Shown: piece by piece, positions 27,116-35,447 of the stretch | Numbering within the stretch: position 1 is the first letter of the stretch | How the letters are laid out: each line of letters opens with the position of its first letter | From: Parabacteroides sp. PF5-9 | GTDB lineage: Bacteria; Bacteroidota; Bacteroidia; Bacteroidales; Tannerellaceae | Reading direction: 5' to 3' | Assembly: GCF_029893105.1 (NCBI RefSeq) | Contig: NZ_JARXWG010000008.1 | Location: 1 to 64,000 of the forward strand | DNA length: 64,000 nt | Program-made: the position numbers and the translations under genes | The notes under the pieces: generated by a model | What the model was told of the DNA's origin: nothing | Database searches by the model: none | Seen by the model: only the letters and a program-made list of their open reading frames with translations

Positions 27116-27535
27116 ATGGAACGAGGATATATAAATATTAAAGAAAATAGTGAAAATCAACTGATTGTTGAAGCAAAACTTGTAAATTGCACCCTGTGGG
27201 TAACGAAACATCAAATTGCCGACTTATTTAATGTATTTGTCAATACGATTGGTAACAATCTACGGAGTATATTCAAATCCGGCTTGCTCCGTGAAGAAGA
27301 TGTTACCCGAATACATAAATTTGAGAGCAACGGGCACCCATGCGAAACGGTACTGTATAATCTGGAAGCACTGATATTTGTCAGCTACCGTGTAGCATCT
27401 TTTGAAGCAAAAGCATTTCGGGAATGGGTAATGAAAGCATTAACCGAATATACCCGGACTGATAATAAAAAATCAACAGAAGTTCTGATAGTATATAACC
27501 TACACTCAAAACTTCCGGCTATTTCGATGAATTAA
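27116..27535 (+). CDS. RhuM-family protein, short form
   Basis: A 139-residue protein resembling the N-terminal half of RhuM-type proteins: TLWVTKHQIADLFNVFVNTI looks like a helix-turn-helix and YNLEALIFVSYRVASFEAKAFREWV is a family signature. RhuM proteins usually exceed 300 residues, so this is either a short type or C-terminally truncated. I see no remainder of the family downstream; the next gene begins 23 bases later. It follows the ORF6N gene by six bases. Confidence 0.75.
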   Translation: MERGYINIKENSENQLIVEAKLVNCTLWVTKHQIADLFNVFVNTIGNNLRSIFKSGLLREEDVTRIHKFESNGHPCETVLYNLEALIFVSYRVASFEAKAFREWVMKALTEYTRTDNKKSTEVLIVYNLHSKLPAISMN

Positions 27536-27557
27536 TAAACGTTTAATACATTTAGAT

Positions 27558-28088
27558 ATGAAACACGTATTTTATTTACTTATCGCTGTTTTTATGGTTT
27601 CCTGCGGTTCAAACTCATCAACGAGTAATTACGAAAAAACCATTACTGATAACCTGTTAAAAGGGAGCGACACAAAAGAAAATCTCAACTTCAAAATTAT
27701 TGAGATTAGCGAAACCGGCAACGTTACGGTTGCCGACAGTATCGCCTATCTTACTGATGAATTTCAGAAAAATAATCAACCTAACATCAGTAAGATTGAG
27801 CTGGCTAAAAAAATGAGTGAAGATCTACTGGCAAGAGAAAAAAATCAAGCTAAAATTGATAAATACAATGCTGATATTGCACGGATGAGCAATACTATTG
27901 ATTCTCTAAAAAATCTTACTCCGGATAATCTTAACGGATATGACAGTAAGAATCCGAATGATGTTCTTGCCGTAATTGTTAGATGCAAATACTCAATCGC
28001 TCCGGGTGGAACAGCCGTTGAAGAAACATTTGATTTCTACTTATCTCCTGACGGCAGCAAATGCTACGGAAAAACCAGAGCAAAATAA
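27558..28088 (+). CDS. Hypothetical lipoprotein
   Basis: A 176-residue lipoprotein with a clear lipobox (MVSC, Cys16). A helical middle part (about residues 85-120) is followed by a small domain ending YLSPDGSKCYGKTR. I recognise no family. It follows the RhuM-type gene and is ended by a strong terminator, so it closes the first operon of the element. Confidence 0.7.
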   Translation: MKHVFYLLIAVFMVSCGSNSSTSNYEKTITDNLLKGSDTKENLNFKIIEISETGNVTVADSIAYLTDEFQKNNQPNISKIELAKKMSEDLLAREKNQAKIDKYNADIARMSNTIDSLKNLTPDNLNGYDSKNPNDVLAVIVRCKYSIAPGGTAVEETFDFYLSPDGSKCYGKTRAK

Positions 28089-28112
28089 AAATACATATCA
28101 CAATCCAAATGG

Positions 28113-28147
28113 AGCCTGTATCGTAAAAATCGGTACAGGCTTTTTTT
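28113..28147 (+). terminator. Terminator of the integrase-side operon
   Basis: AGCCTGTA (28113-28120) pairs with TACAGGCT (28134-28141) and is followed directly by seven T residues. Confidence 0.9.
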
Positions 28148-28595
28148 GTATATAGCTTTCCTTTCTGTGAGGAAAGTTCTGCGTTTTATTATGATAAACG
28201 CAAAGCAGACAACCAAATTTCCTTTTTTCTGTACTTCCCTCGGTATAATTTCTTCCTCATTTAGTTATGACCATAAAAAAGGAGGGGTTCGGAGTGAACG
28301 AGTATCAGGCGCGAATTTATTTCATGTTTATTGGCTGCACAAGATCAGACGTGTTTTTAAAAAAATCTTCCTCGATTCAAAATCTCTTTTGTAATAGATT
28401 TTAAGAAATTATCCGGGCAATAATTATAGCCTCTTTTCTTAAAGAAATGTATCTGCACCCCAATCAGGTACAGGAAAGCGAGTGTATTTTTTTGAAAAAT
28501 CTTGATGCTGCCAAAAAGCACTGCGTGAGTAAGGCACCTGAAACTCGATCACACCTCACCCTCTCCATACTGGCATAAAAAAAAAGTCAGAAATT
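28148..28595. other. Gap with no convincing gene
   Basis: About 450 bases between the terminator and the next operon. One open frame (28146-28394) exists but begins in the T-run of the terminator and has no family features. The promoter of the following operon must lie here, but I find no good TAnnTTTG box. Confidence 0.4.
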
Positions 28596-28832
28596 ATGAG
28601 AAGTACAGAAAAAAATAGGAAACAACGACCGACAGCCTACCATCCAATTAGCATAAAATTGGTTTTAAAAATCGTTTTGGCGGTTTTGGGCTTCTGTGTG
28701 TGGGGAACAGGGTTTATTTGGGCTTTAGTGGGCTTGTATCTCTTTCTTCCTGTTATACGGGGTATCCTCTCCTTTTTCGTGGGTATGGGTGCTATAATCC
28801 TCTTTATTCTCGCAATGCTGACCTTTTTATAA
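28596..28832 (+). CDS. Small membrane protein
   Basis: A 78-residue protein with a basic start (about residues 1-20) and two hydrophobic helices (about 23-52 and 55-78). No family is recognised. It is the first of nine co-directional genes with short gaps up to 33606, and lies 19 bases before the next one. Confidence 0.6.
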   Translation: MRSTEKNRKQRPTAYHPISIKLVLKIVLAVLGFCVWGTGFIWALVGLYLFLPVIRGILSFFVGMGAIILFILAMLTFL

Positions 28833-28851
28833 TCCCTTAAAATTTAGAGTT

Positions 28852-29844
28852 ATGAGCAAAGTATTTTTATTAGGAGCAAACAAGGAAATTGACAAGGCTA
28901 TACAGGTTGTTCAAGTCAATCAGGTTATCCAAATGGAGGGTTATAGCTATGACAGATATGTAGTCTATGACATCGTTAAAAATAACTGGGGTATCACTTA
29001 CAAGCTGATTAACCTACGGAAAAAAGTTTTTCAGACAGCAGACATAATCAGACCATTAAGCGAAAAATTCGGTATCGGTTATTATTACGACAGCGAAAAT
29101 CCTGAATTTATGGATGGTTTTGAAGTGGCGTTACTTCTTCAGGAAGCGAAAGACATAGTTAAAGCGGAAACAGACGAAGCCGAAAAAGAGAAGATAAGAG
29201 TAGAAGAAGTTAAGGTAATAGGGCGTAAACGTTTTGCCGAGATATTTCCCGAAGATGCGCAAGCGGTAATCGTGGCACGTCTGAAACAAAACGAAAGCGA
29301 TAGTCAAACCGACTATTACGGAAGTAGCACACAACGCACCGTCATTTTAGGCTTTTCCAAACATAAAAGGGATATTTTTTCCGAAATGCGTAAATACGCA
29401 TCAAACTTCGAGGAAACCGCCTATTTAGCCGAGTTTAACGAGGATTACGAAAATAGGGAAAAATACTCTATGGGTGCAGGGTATTATTTAGGAGAATATA
29501 GGCATAGCGGTTGGATAATTAAAAAAGTGCCAGTATATAACCGTGAACGCACTATTGAAGATTTTGCATACACAGCAGGAAGCGAAGATAATATACATAT
29601 CAGTAAGTCCAACACAACGCCACCAACCAACCAGACAGGGGAAAGTAAATGCGGTTGTACAATGGTTGAGTATTCAGCCAAAGCAGTAGCGGTATTCGGG
29701 GAAACCAAAGCAATTAAAGACGAACTAAGAGCAATGGGAGGACGCTTCAACAGTCGATTAACCTTTAATGGGAAAAAAATTAAAGGATGGATTTTCCCGA
29801 AATCACAAGAGCAAAGGTTAGCCTATTATTTCGGATTGGATTAA
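28852..29844 (+). CDS. Hypothetical protein of mobile elements
   Basis: A 330-residue soluble protein. A helical, charged middle region (about residues 100-125) precedes a central domain. The last about 55 residues (AVFGETKAIKDELRAMGGRF, then GWIFPKSQEQRL) form a small conserved-looking module that I have the impression recurs in Bacteroidota mobile-element proteins. No catalytic motif is visible. A hairpin follows its stop codon. Confidence 0.65.
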   Translation: MSKVFLLGANKEIDKAIQVVQVNQVIQMEGYSYDRYVVYDIVKNNWGITYKLINLRKKVFQTADIIRPLSEKFGIGYYYDSENPEFMDGFEVALLLQEAKDIVKAETDEAEKEKIRVEEVKVIGRKRFAEIFPEDAQAVIVARLKQNESDSQTDYYGSSTQRTVILGFSKHKRDIFSEMRKYASNFEETAYLAEFNEDYENREKYSMGAGYYLGEYRHSGWIIKKVPVYNRERTIEDFAYTAGSEDNIHISKSNTTPPTNQTGESKCGCTMVEYSAKAVAVFGETKAIKDELRAMGGRFNSRLTFNGKKIKGWIFPKSQEQRLAYYFGLD

Positions 29845-29858
29845 ACAATGTAGAACAC

Positions 29859-29879
29859 AGGGCAGAGCCTATCTGCCCT
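29859..29879 (+). repeat. Intercistronic hairpin 1
   Basis: AGGGCAGA (29859-29866) and TCTGCCCT (29872-29879) form an 8-base stem with a 5-base loop between two genes of the unknown operon. No T-run follows, so it is not an ordinary terminator. Confidence 0.7.
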
Positions 29880-29895
29880 ACTAAAAACAATCACC

Positions 29896-30102
29896 ATGAG
29901 AGTAGATATAGATATGAAATTCATCCACAGGTATAATAAAAACCTATCCTGTATAATTCTCGCAGAAACTGCAAAAGGGTGGAAAGTCAGCCAAACGGAA
30001 ACCTTTGCCAACCCAAGAAAGAAGCCAAAAGTAACCGTCCAATTCTATCATGCAATTTGGTTTGATGACCAAAAAGGAGAATGGGACGCAGTAAATAATT
30101 AA
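29896..30102 (+). CDS. Small hypothetical protein
   Basis: A 68-residue basic protein with no recognised family. It starts with an ATG 17 bases after hairpin 1 and ends 20 bases before the next gene. It is supported mainly by its fit into the operon. Confidence 0.5.
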   Translation: MRVDIDMKFIHRYNKNLSCIILAETAKGWKVSQTETFANPRKKPKVTVQFYHAIWFDDQKGEWDAVNN

Positions 30103-30122
30103 CAATCAAAAAACAATATATC

Positions 30123-30683
30123 ATGTATTACGGATTAAAGAACCCCAATAGAAAACAAGAGTTCATTAATAGAATGAACCAACAAATTAAAGTAAATGAG
30201 AACCTTATAAAAGGTTTGGAAACGTGTGAGCCGTTTATCAGAGCCTTTAATGGCAAGGTAGCCAATTCAAAGCTAATTAAAGCCATATACACCGCAGAGA
30301 ACCCGAACAACCTTTCTTACAGCATCACCGAAAAAAGAGGATGTAAAGGCATTGCAATCGGTATATCTGACAATAATCACAGAATGTATGCAAGTGTGGA
30401 GGGCAAAACATGGAATTATCTGACATCATACAACTGCGTTTTTCTCCTGCCAACAACCAAGCCTGATGAAAATTCACAAGACAGGATAAATGCGGATGAA
30501 GCAATCAAGCAAATTGAAATAGAAAAAGAATACCTCACAATTCTAATACAAGAATGTAAAGCCGATTTACAGATGTATGATGAAGAAATAACCGCATGGG
30601 AAGAACTTGAAAGGCAGATTGAAGCCTATGAACAAAAGTTCTCACCCAATCTGCGAGGAACTATAACAATGAGTGCAAGATAA
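30123..30683 (+). CDS. Hypothetical protein
   Basis: A 186-residue protein, mostly alpha-helical, with likely coiled coils at both ends (about residues 8-40 and 125-175) around a short beta-rich middle. No signal peptide, membrane helix or known motif is seen. It lies 20 bases after the preceding small gene, and hairpin 2 follows it. Confidence 0.6.
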   Translation: MYYGLKNPNRKQEFINRMNQQIKVNENLIKGLETCEPFIRAFNGKVANSKLIKAIYTAENPNNLSYSITEKRGCKGIAIGISDNNHRMYASVEGKTWNYLTSYNCVFLLPTTKPDENSQDRINADEAIKQIEIEKEYLTILIQECKADLQMYDEEITAWEELERQIEAYEQKFSPNLRGTITMSAR

Positions 30684-30697
30684 AAGAAGTCAAACAC

Positions 30698-30716
30698 GGG
30701 GCAGTAACCCTGCCCC
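30698..30716 (+). repeat. Intercistronic hairpin 2
   Basis: GGGGCAG (30698-30704) and CTGCCCC (30710-30716) form a 7-base stem with the loop TAACC. The flanks (ACAC before, ACAA after) resemble those of hairpin 1. Confidence 0.7.
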
Positions 30717-30730
30717 ACAAAATAACAGTC

Positions 30731-31324
30731 ATGAAATACAGAGAATTGTCAGCATACGAAAAATTGCAAAAGATACAGGACATCAATTTTTGCAGGGCAG
30801 AACGCCACAATGTAGCTATATATCTGAACGCATTAAGACGTAACGACAGGGCGATAATAGAGGAATACGAGAGTTTTGGAAATACCCCTCGCCAGTTATT
30901 AATGAATAAACGAGAGTACGAAAGACATTTAGTATTTGGCTTCATTAAAAAGGAATTTAACGAATACGGTTGGTTGGAAAGACCTGATTTTTTGGAACGT
31001 GAAGAAATACAATTCCCACATCGGGACGGTTGGGCGGTATCTAACCATATCACACTGGGTAAAGGCTTAAACGGAAAATGGACTTATGGAATGAGTTACT
31101 CTCACAGTACAGGCGGATCAGGCTATGGGCTTAATGTATGGGGTAAAATATTCGACAATAGAAAAGACTGCCTGAAAGCAGCATTAAATGAAATGCTTAC
31201 AGGACTTGAAAAAGACAGCAGTAAGACCGACCGATATGCAATCAATGTATTAAAACAAGCGAAAGCCTTATTTGACGAGATTACAGGGCGTAAACCTGTA
31301 CAATTAGAATTATCATTCTTTTAA
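30731..31324 (+). CDS. Hypothetical protein of mobile elements
   Basis: A 197-residue protein. The middle has a glycine-rich stretch, SYSHSTGGSGYGLNVWGKIF, and the end is PVQLELSFF. My impression is that similar proteins occur in Bacteroidota conjugative elements, but I know no function. It follows hairpin 2 by 14 bases. Confidence 0.65.
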   Translation: MKYRELSAYEKLQKIQDINFCRAERHNVAIYLNALRRNDRAIIEEYESFGNTPRQLLMNKREYERHLVFGFIKKEFNEYGWLERPDFLEREEIQFPHRDGWAVSNHITLGKGLNGKWTYGMSYSHSTGGSGYGLNVWGKIFDNRKDCLKAALNEMLTGLEKDSSKTDRYAINVLKQAKALFDEITGRKPVQLELSFF

Positions 31325-31338
31325 TAAATCCAATCAAT

Positions 31339-32271
31339 ATGAAACCGAATAAAATAGCAATTATGTATAAGGGAGTTGTACATTTCCTGAACAGGGTAAC
31401 AGGCGAAAGCAAGCATTATCAAATAGCTTTTGAAACTGACCGTTGGAGCATCCGTTTTTATCTGTTACAGAACGGTCAAATCCGAATAATCATAAATAAG
31501 TCTATCAAAAAGAGCGAAACGGAATATCATACGCATTTCTGCTATGACTGTTATTGCACACTTGATAAGAATGGTTTATTTCTCGATGACGTTCACGATC
31601 CTGCCACTTGCCGAAAGATAACCAACCCTACTAAATGGTTTACCATTGAACCCATGTTAAGGGATATTCACAACCAGTTAAAAGAAGAACTGGAAGCCTT
31701 GCACCCTTTCGACCTGATACACGATATAAGAGATTTAGAACACTTCATATACAGGAAAATGGAAGAATACGGAAAGGTAGAATTTACCGTAAACAACTCC
31801 CTACGTTTCGGTATCGGTGAAAATGCCTATACCACAAGCGAAGAAGCATTGAAAGCCAAAGAAAAAGAACCTGTTGTTTTGCTAAATCTATTCAATGGCA
31901 ATCATATAATATCTAAAGACACTATCATCTTTTTCCTGTACTGGCTTTTGGACAGGGATAAAGAATTAAGTGTATCAGACGGACAAAAATTGAAAACGGT
32001 TGTCAGATCATTTGAGGAAAGTCCCAAAAAGCCGAATGAATGGTCTTTGCAAACTCTTAATACGTGGTGGCAATGGCTTAGTTTTGATGAATTTGAAGAT
32101 ATTACAGGTATAGAGCAGGACAGAGACGGCAATAATGAAATAGATGCAAAATTCCTTGATGATGCCAACCAATTTTGGCAAAATAAAACCTTTCAAGAAA
32201 AAATCAAAATTTATCAATCCAATTCACACTTACATGAGATTGTAAAAGAAAGGATTGAAGCATATGAATAA
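31339..32271 (+). CDS. Hypothetical protein
   Basis: A 310-residue soluble protein. Three cysteines in the N-terminal part (CYDCYC, near residues 69-74) with a later Cys and nearby histidines might bind a metal, but the spacing fits no known zinc finger. The C-terminal half is helical and rich in tryptophan. It follows the previous gene by 14 bases, and hairpin 3 follows it. Confidence 0.6.
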   Translation: MKPNKIAIMYKGVVHFLNRVTGESKHYQIAFETDRWSIRFYLLQNGQIRIIINKSIKKSETEYHTHFCYDCYCTLDKNGLFLDDVHDPATCRKITNPTKWFTIEPMLRDIHNQLKEELEALHPFDLIHDIRDLEHFIYRKMEEYGKVEFTVNNSLRFGIGENAYTTSEEALKAKEKEPVVLLNLFNGNHIISKDTIIFFLYWLLDRDKELSVSDGQKLKTVVRSFEESPKKPNEWSLQTLNTWWQWLSFDEFEDITGIEQDRDGNNEIDAKFLDDANQFWQNKTFQEKIKIYQSNSHLHEIVKERIEAYE

Positions 32272-32276
32272 CCAAA

Positions 32277-32294
32277 GGGCGGAGTAATCCGCCC
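32277..32294 (+). repeat. Intercistronic hairpin 3
   Basis: GGGCGGA (32277-32283) and TCCGCCC (32288-32294) form a 7-base stem closed by GTAA, a GNRA-type tetraloop. It is the third such hairpin in a gap of this operon. Confidence 0.75.
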
Positions 32295-32309
32295 ATAATC
32301 TCAAAAAGC

Positions 32310-32543
32310 ATGAAATTGAAAGTAAATAAAACAAATAAGACCTGCACAATTAGCGGACTAACTTCAACCGAAGTTGATGTAATATTGGGAATCGTAGATA
32401 CTGCTAACAGGCGATGTTTCCGAGAACAAGAAGATAGCGGAGAATGGTATAGCAACGATGATTTTGTACTATCACTTACCGATGAACAACGACAAGCGTT
32501 GTCAAAAATCGGAGAAGAAATACAGCAAATTTATAACAGTTAA
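32310..32543 (+). CDS. Small hypothetical protein
   Basis: A 77-residue acidic protein without recognised family. The sequence suggests two short strands then two helices. It lies between hairpin 3 and the next gene, which begins 11 bases after its stop. Confidence 0.55.
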   Translation: MKLKVNKTNKTCTISGLTSTEVDVILGIVDTANRRCFREQEDSGEWYSNDDFVLSLTDEQRQALSKIGEEIQQIYNS

Positions 32544-32554
32544 TTATCAATATC

Positions 32555-33235
32555 ATGGCACAGGAAAAAATAGACGATTGGATGCAAGATGCCAAAGACC
32601 TTGCAAAAGCGGAACGGGAACTCAAAATAGAACATTGGGTATATATAACCTTTGAAGTAAGGGACGAGGACAGAAACCGTGAAATACTACATATAATCGA
32701 CATCCCTCGTGCCATGTTAGACCGTTGGCGGTGGGTTATTGAGTGGCGCAGGGCAAAATTGGTATGTAAATACCCCCGTAAGAAAATTTGGGTATATCAC
32801 TGTGCATACGACAAGCGGACGGGATTGCAAACAGGTTTTGACTTCCTTTTAGGCAAAGTAGCTTCGGCAAAAGCGCAGATAACTAAGGTAGAAAGGGCAA
32901 TCGCCAAATATATCGACTATATGACACACAATGACCTGTTTTTCAATCTTGAAACGGATGAAAAGTTACTCAAAGCCAAAGCCAAATTGGAACAGAAAAA
33001 GAAAAATTATAATGAAGCGTATGCCATTTTACAGGCAGAAGTCATCAAGCATAAACAGAACAGCACCATGTATAAATTATTTATTGGATTCAAAAAGTTG
33101 GGCGAGTTCAGCTCTATAATGGAAGCCAAGAAATACGCAGATAATAGCGGACTATCAGGTACTTTTAACCTGATTGGAGACAAGTATCAAGATAATTGGT
33201 ATGTTTCCTCAATGCAAGTACAAACCTCTAAATAA
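32555..33235 (+). CDS. Hypothetical protein
   Basis: A 226-residue basic protein with a tryptophan-rich central stretch (RAMLDRWRWVIEWRRAK), a helical region with a likely coiled coil (about residues 115-175) and a C-terminal part beginning LFIGFKKLGEFSS. Function unknown. It starts 11 bases after the preceding gene. Confidence 0.6.
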   Translation: MAQEKIDDWMQDAKDLAKAERELKIEHWVYITFEVRDEDRNREILHIIDIPRAMLDRWRWVIEWRRAKLVCKYPRKKIWVYHCAYDKRTGLQTGFDFLLGKVASAKAQITKVERAIAKYIDYMTHNDLFFNLETDEKLLKAKAKLEQKKKNYNEAYAILQAEVIKHKQNSTMYKLFIGFKKLGEFSSIMEAKKYADNSGLSGTFNLIGDKYQDNWYVSSMQVQTSK

Positions 33236-33243
33236 CAAAGAAT

Positions 33244-33606
33244 ATGACAACAATAAAAGACATAGATGGAAACATAATTGAAGTAACAGATTTGAACGCC
33301 GCCATTGACGAATGTAAGCGTTGTAAAGACAGTCCGTATAAAATGGAAAGCGGACACACCGTAGGCGAAAATTATGCCTATATGTTGGAACAACTGCTCC
33401 CGCTTCAACAACAAAGCCGTCGTTCACGTTGGTTGGAAGGTACAGAAATGCGCTACAATCAGGGCAAGCGTTTTACAAAAATGGATATTGCCTATGAAAT
33501 CGGTCGGCACGAACCGTATCACCCTGCCTCTCTCTATTGGGATAGCCTGCGTCGAGAGGAACTTGTAGCGTTCTTCAATGAAATGTTCGGTACAGATATT
33601 CGTTGA
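33244..33606 (+). CDS. Hypothetical protein
   Basis: A 120-residue protein, helical, with an arginine/histidine-rich centre. No known motif. It begins 8 bases after the previous gene and is followed by a strong hairpin, so it is probably the last gene of the unknown operon. Confidence 0.55.
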   Translation: MTTIKDIDGNIIEVTDLNAAIDECKRCKDSPYKMESGHTVGENYAYMLEQLLPLQQQSRRSRWLEGTEMRYNQGKRFTKMDIAYEIGRHEPYHPASLYWDSLRREELVAFFNEMFGTDIR

Positions 33607-33630
33607 ATTTTCCTCTTTATACACGAAAAA

Positions 33631-33654
33631 ATCCCGACGGAACACCGTCGGGAT
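33631..33654. terminator. Hairpin at the end of the unknown operon
   Basis: A perfect 10-base stem, ATCCCGACGG (33631-33640) and CCGTCGGGAT (33645-33654), with an AACA loop. Rightward it should end the operon, though no T-run follows. A run of T is present on the leftward side, so it would work better against transcription coming from the right. Confidence 0.65.
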
Positions 33655-33749
33655 AGCTATTATATCACTAAATATTTTTTAGATTATCCTAATACAGTGA
33701 GTATTAAAATCTTTTAGTTAAATTCACGCCGTAATAAAAGTTATACAAT

Positions 33750-34532
33750 ATGTCAGAATCAATTAAAACCAACAATATACCAGAACAATGGGTTGCTTAT
33801 TTCAGCCACATCGAAGATCATCCCGCTAACGTCCTGATGAACCTCGCGCTGGTAGACTTAGCCCCAATAGATAACCTCAAAGAGTTGCTGCTATTTACTA
33901 TTCAGATGCTCTCCGCAGATGAAAACGGATTATTCACGGCAGAAGAAGAATCCGAGGTACTACACAGCATCCAAGAAGAAATCATCGAGGCTACCGAAAA
34001 GAAAAATGTCATCGTCGCAGGAATCGTTAAGTCAAACGGTCTGATGAATATGTACCTTTATGTAAAACACGGAAAAGAATGCGAGGAACTCTTAAAGTCC
34101 GTCATGAATGTACATCCCGAATACTCGTACAACATTGAAGTGCAGAAAGACAAGGATTGGAATACCTACTTCGACTTGTTGTACCCATCCAAATACGAAC
34201 TGCAAACCATAGAAAACCAGTCGGTCTTATTCCAACTGGATCAGGACGGCGACGACTTCAGCAAAGAAAGGGAAGTGGATCACTTTATCTATTTCCCGAC
34301 CGAAGAAGGGCGAGAGCAGTTTATTCGGGAAGTCGAAACGCTCGGATATAAAGTGGCGCTAAAAGAAACCGTAGATCATGGCGATTCCTATCATTTCGCA
34401 TTGCAAATCTCCCGGCTAAACAATGTCATGCCCTCAGAGATTAACGAATATACATGGGAGTTAGTAACATTGGGTAATGACTACGGTGCCAAATACGACG
34501 GTTGGGGATGCTGCCCACAAAACAGCAGATAA
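33750..34532 (+). CDS. DUF695/RraB-type protein
   Basis: A 260-residue protein combining a DUF695-like N-terminal part (about residues 1-150, including NVIVAGIVKSNGLMNMYLYV) with a C-terminal domain like RraB, the regulator of ribonuclease E (about 155-258, including LDQDGDDFSKEREVDHFIYF and ending DGWGC). RraB in E. coli binds RNase E to inhibit it. Whether this one does so in a Bacteroidota is unknown. It is the last rightward gene before the leftward metal cassette. Its guanine-cytosine content is higher than that of its neighbours. Confidence 0.75.
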   Translation: MSESIKTNNIPEQWVAYFSHIEDHPANVLMNLALVDLAPIDNLKELLLFTIQMLSADENGLFTAEEESEVLHSIQEEIIEATEKKNVIVAGIVKSNGLMNMYLYVKHGKECEELLKSVMNVHPEYSYNIEVQKDKDWNTYFDLLYPSKYELQTIENQSVLFQLDQDGDDFSKEREVDHFIYFPTEEGREQFIREVETLGYKVALKETVDHGDSYHFALQISRLNNVMPSEINEYTWELVTLGNDYGAKYDGWGCCPQNSR

Positions 34533-34590
34533 AATATAGCTGATATAAAATAAACAGACGCGCGGTTTCCGCCCGTTACTATTCTTATGA

Positions 34591-34636
34591 GATCTGCAAA
34601 TTATTTGAGAGAAAATATACAAATAATTTGCAGATC
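34591..34636. terminator. Hairpin at the end of the metal cassette
   Basis: The 17-base arms 34591-34607 and 34620-34636 (starting GATCTGCAAATTATT) are exact reverse complements with a 12-base loop. It lies 12 bases after the exporter stop codon. An almost identical hairpin lies after arsA at 38826-38871. Confidence 0.75.
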
Positions 34637-34648
34637 AAATGACATTAT

Positions 34649-35446
34649 TTAATTTTTAGCAAGTTTCAATATCCTAATTGCCCCTCTTATAACAATAAGG
34701 AATACAATACTACCGATAATAAGGTCGGGTATCTGATTATTCAACTGCCATACTAAGAATCCGGCAAGAATTACCCCTGCATTTATTATTACATCGTTGG
34801 ATGAAAAGATGATACTTGCCTGAATATGGGCATCTTTGCTCTTCGTCCTTTGAAGTAAAAGCAAACATATAACATTAGCAATCAAAGCAAGTACGGATAT
34901 ACCTATCATTGTTTGAAAAACAGGCATTTCCTCTGTACCTGTAAACCGTCTGATTACCTCTATAAAACCAACGGCAGCCAAAAGTATCTGGAAATATCCG
35001 CAAATCATAGCAACACGCTTCTTACGGCTTACGGCTGCACCGACTGCAAACAAACTTAATCCATAAACAAAAGCATCAGCAAGCATATCAAGGCTATCAG
35101 CAACCAATCCCATAGATTTGGATATAATACCCGTTGACATTTCAATCAGGAAAAAGCCGAAGTTAATAGCCAGTACAATCCAAAGGACTTTACGCTGTTT
35201 GCTATTTTCCTCTGCCTGGACTTCTCCTGTTACTTCTTTACTTTCAATAAAGCGTGAACCGAGATTCAAGGTAGCAAGCTGCTTTTCGATTTCCTGATAG
35301 TCGCCTGTATGGTAAACAGTAAATATCCTGCCTTTCAGGTCAAATTCCTGCTTTGCAACACCCTCTATATTTTGGAGTTTCATCCGAATGAGGTTTTCCT
35401 CACTCGGACAATCCATTTGTTCAATTTTAAAAATTGATTTATTCAT
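34649..35446 (-). CDS. Cation efflux (CDF) transporter with N-terminal HMA-like domain
   Basis: A 265-residue inner membrane transporter for divalent metal ions. An N-terminal HMA-like domain (about residues 1-65) has MDCPSEEN, with only one of the usual two metal cysteines. A CDF membrane domain follows (about 78-262, six helices), with the metal-site motif DSLDMLADA in helix 2 and SSNDVIINAG in helix 5. It begins two bases after the TonB receptor stop, so they form one operon. Zinc or a related metal is the usual substrate, but the sequence does not decide this. Confidence 0.88.
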   Translation of the reverse strand: MNKSIFKIEQMDCPSEENLIRMKLQNIEGVAKQEFDLKGRIFTVYHTGDYQEIEKQLATLNLGSRFIESKEVTGEVQAEENSKQRKVLWIVLAINFGFFLIEMSTGIISKSMGLVADSLDMLADAFVYGLSLFAVGAAVSRKKRVAMICGYFQILLAAVGFIEVIRRFTGTEEMPVFQTMIGISVLALIANVICLLLLQRTKSKDAHIQASIIFSSNDVIINAGVILAGFLVWQLNNQIPDLIIGSIVFLIVIRGAIRILKLAKN

Positions 35447-35447
35447 T

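Noticed and set aside
27116-27535. Frameshifted full-length RhuM gene
   Set aside because: No continuation of the family is seen in any frame after the stop; only 22 bases separate it from the next gene.
28146-28394. Possible 82-residue protein
   Set aside because: The frame begins inside the T-run of a terminator, has no good start and no family resemblance.
24214-33606. Retron or diversity-generating retroelement
   Set aside because: No reverse transcriptase or template/variable repeat pair is present in the window.
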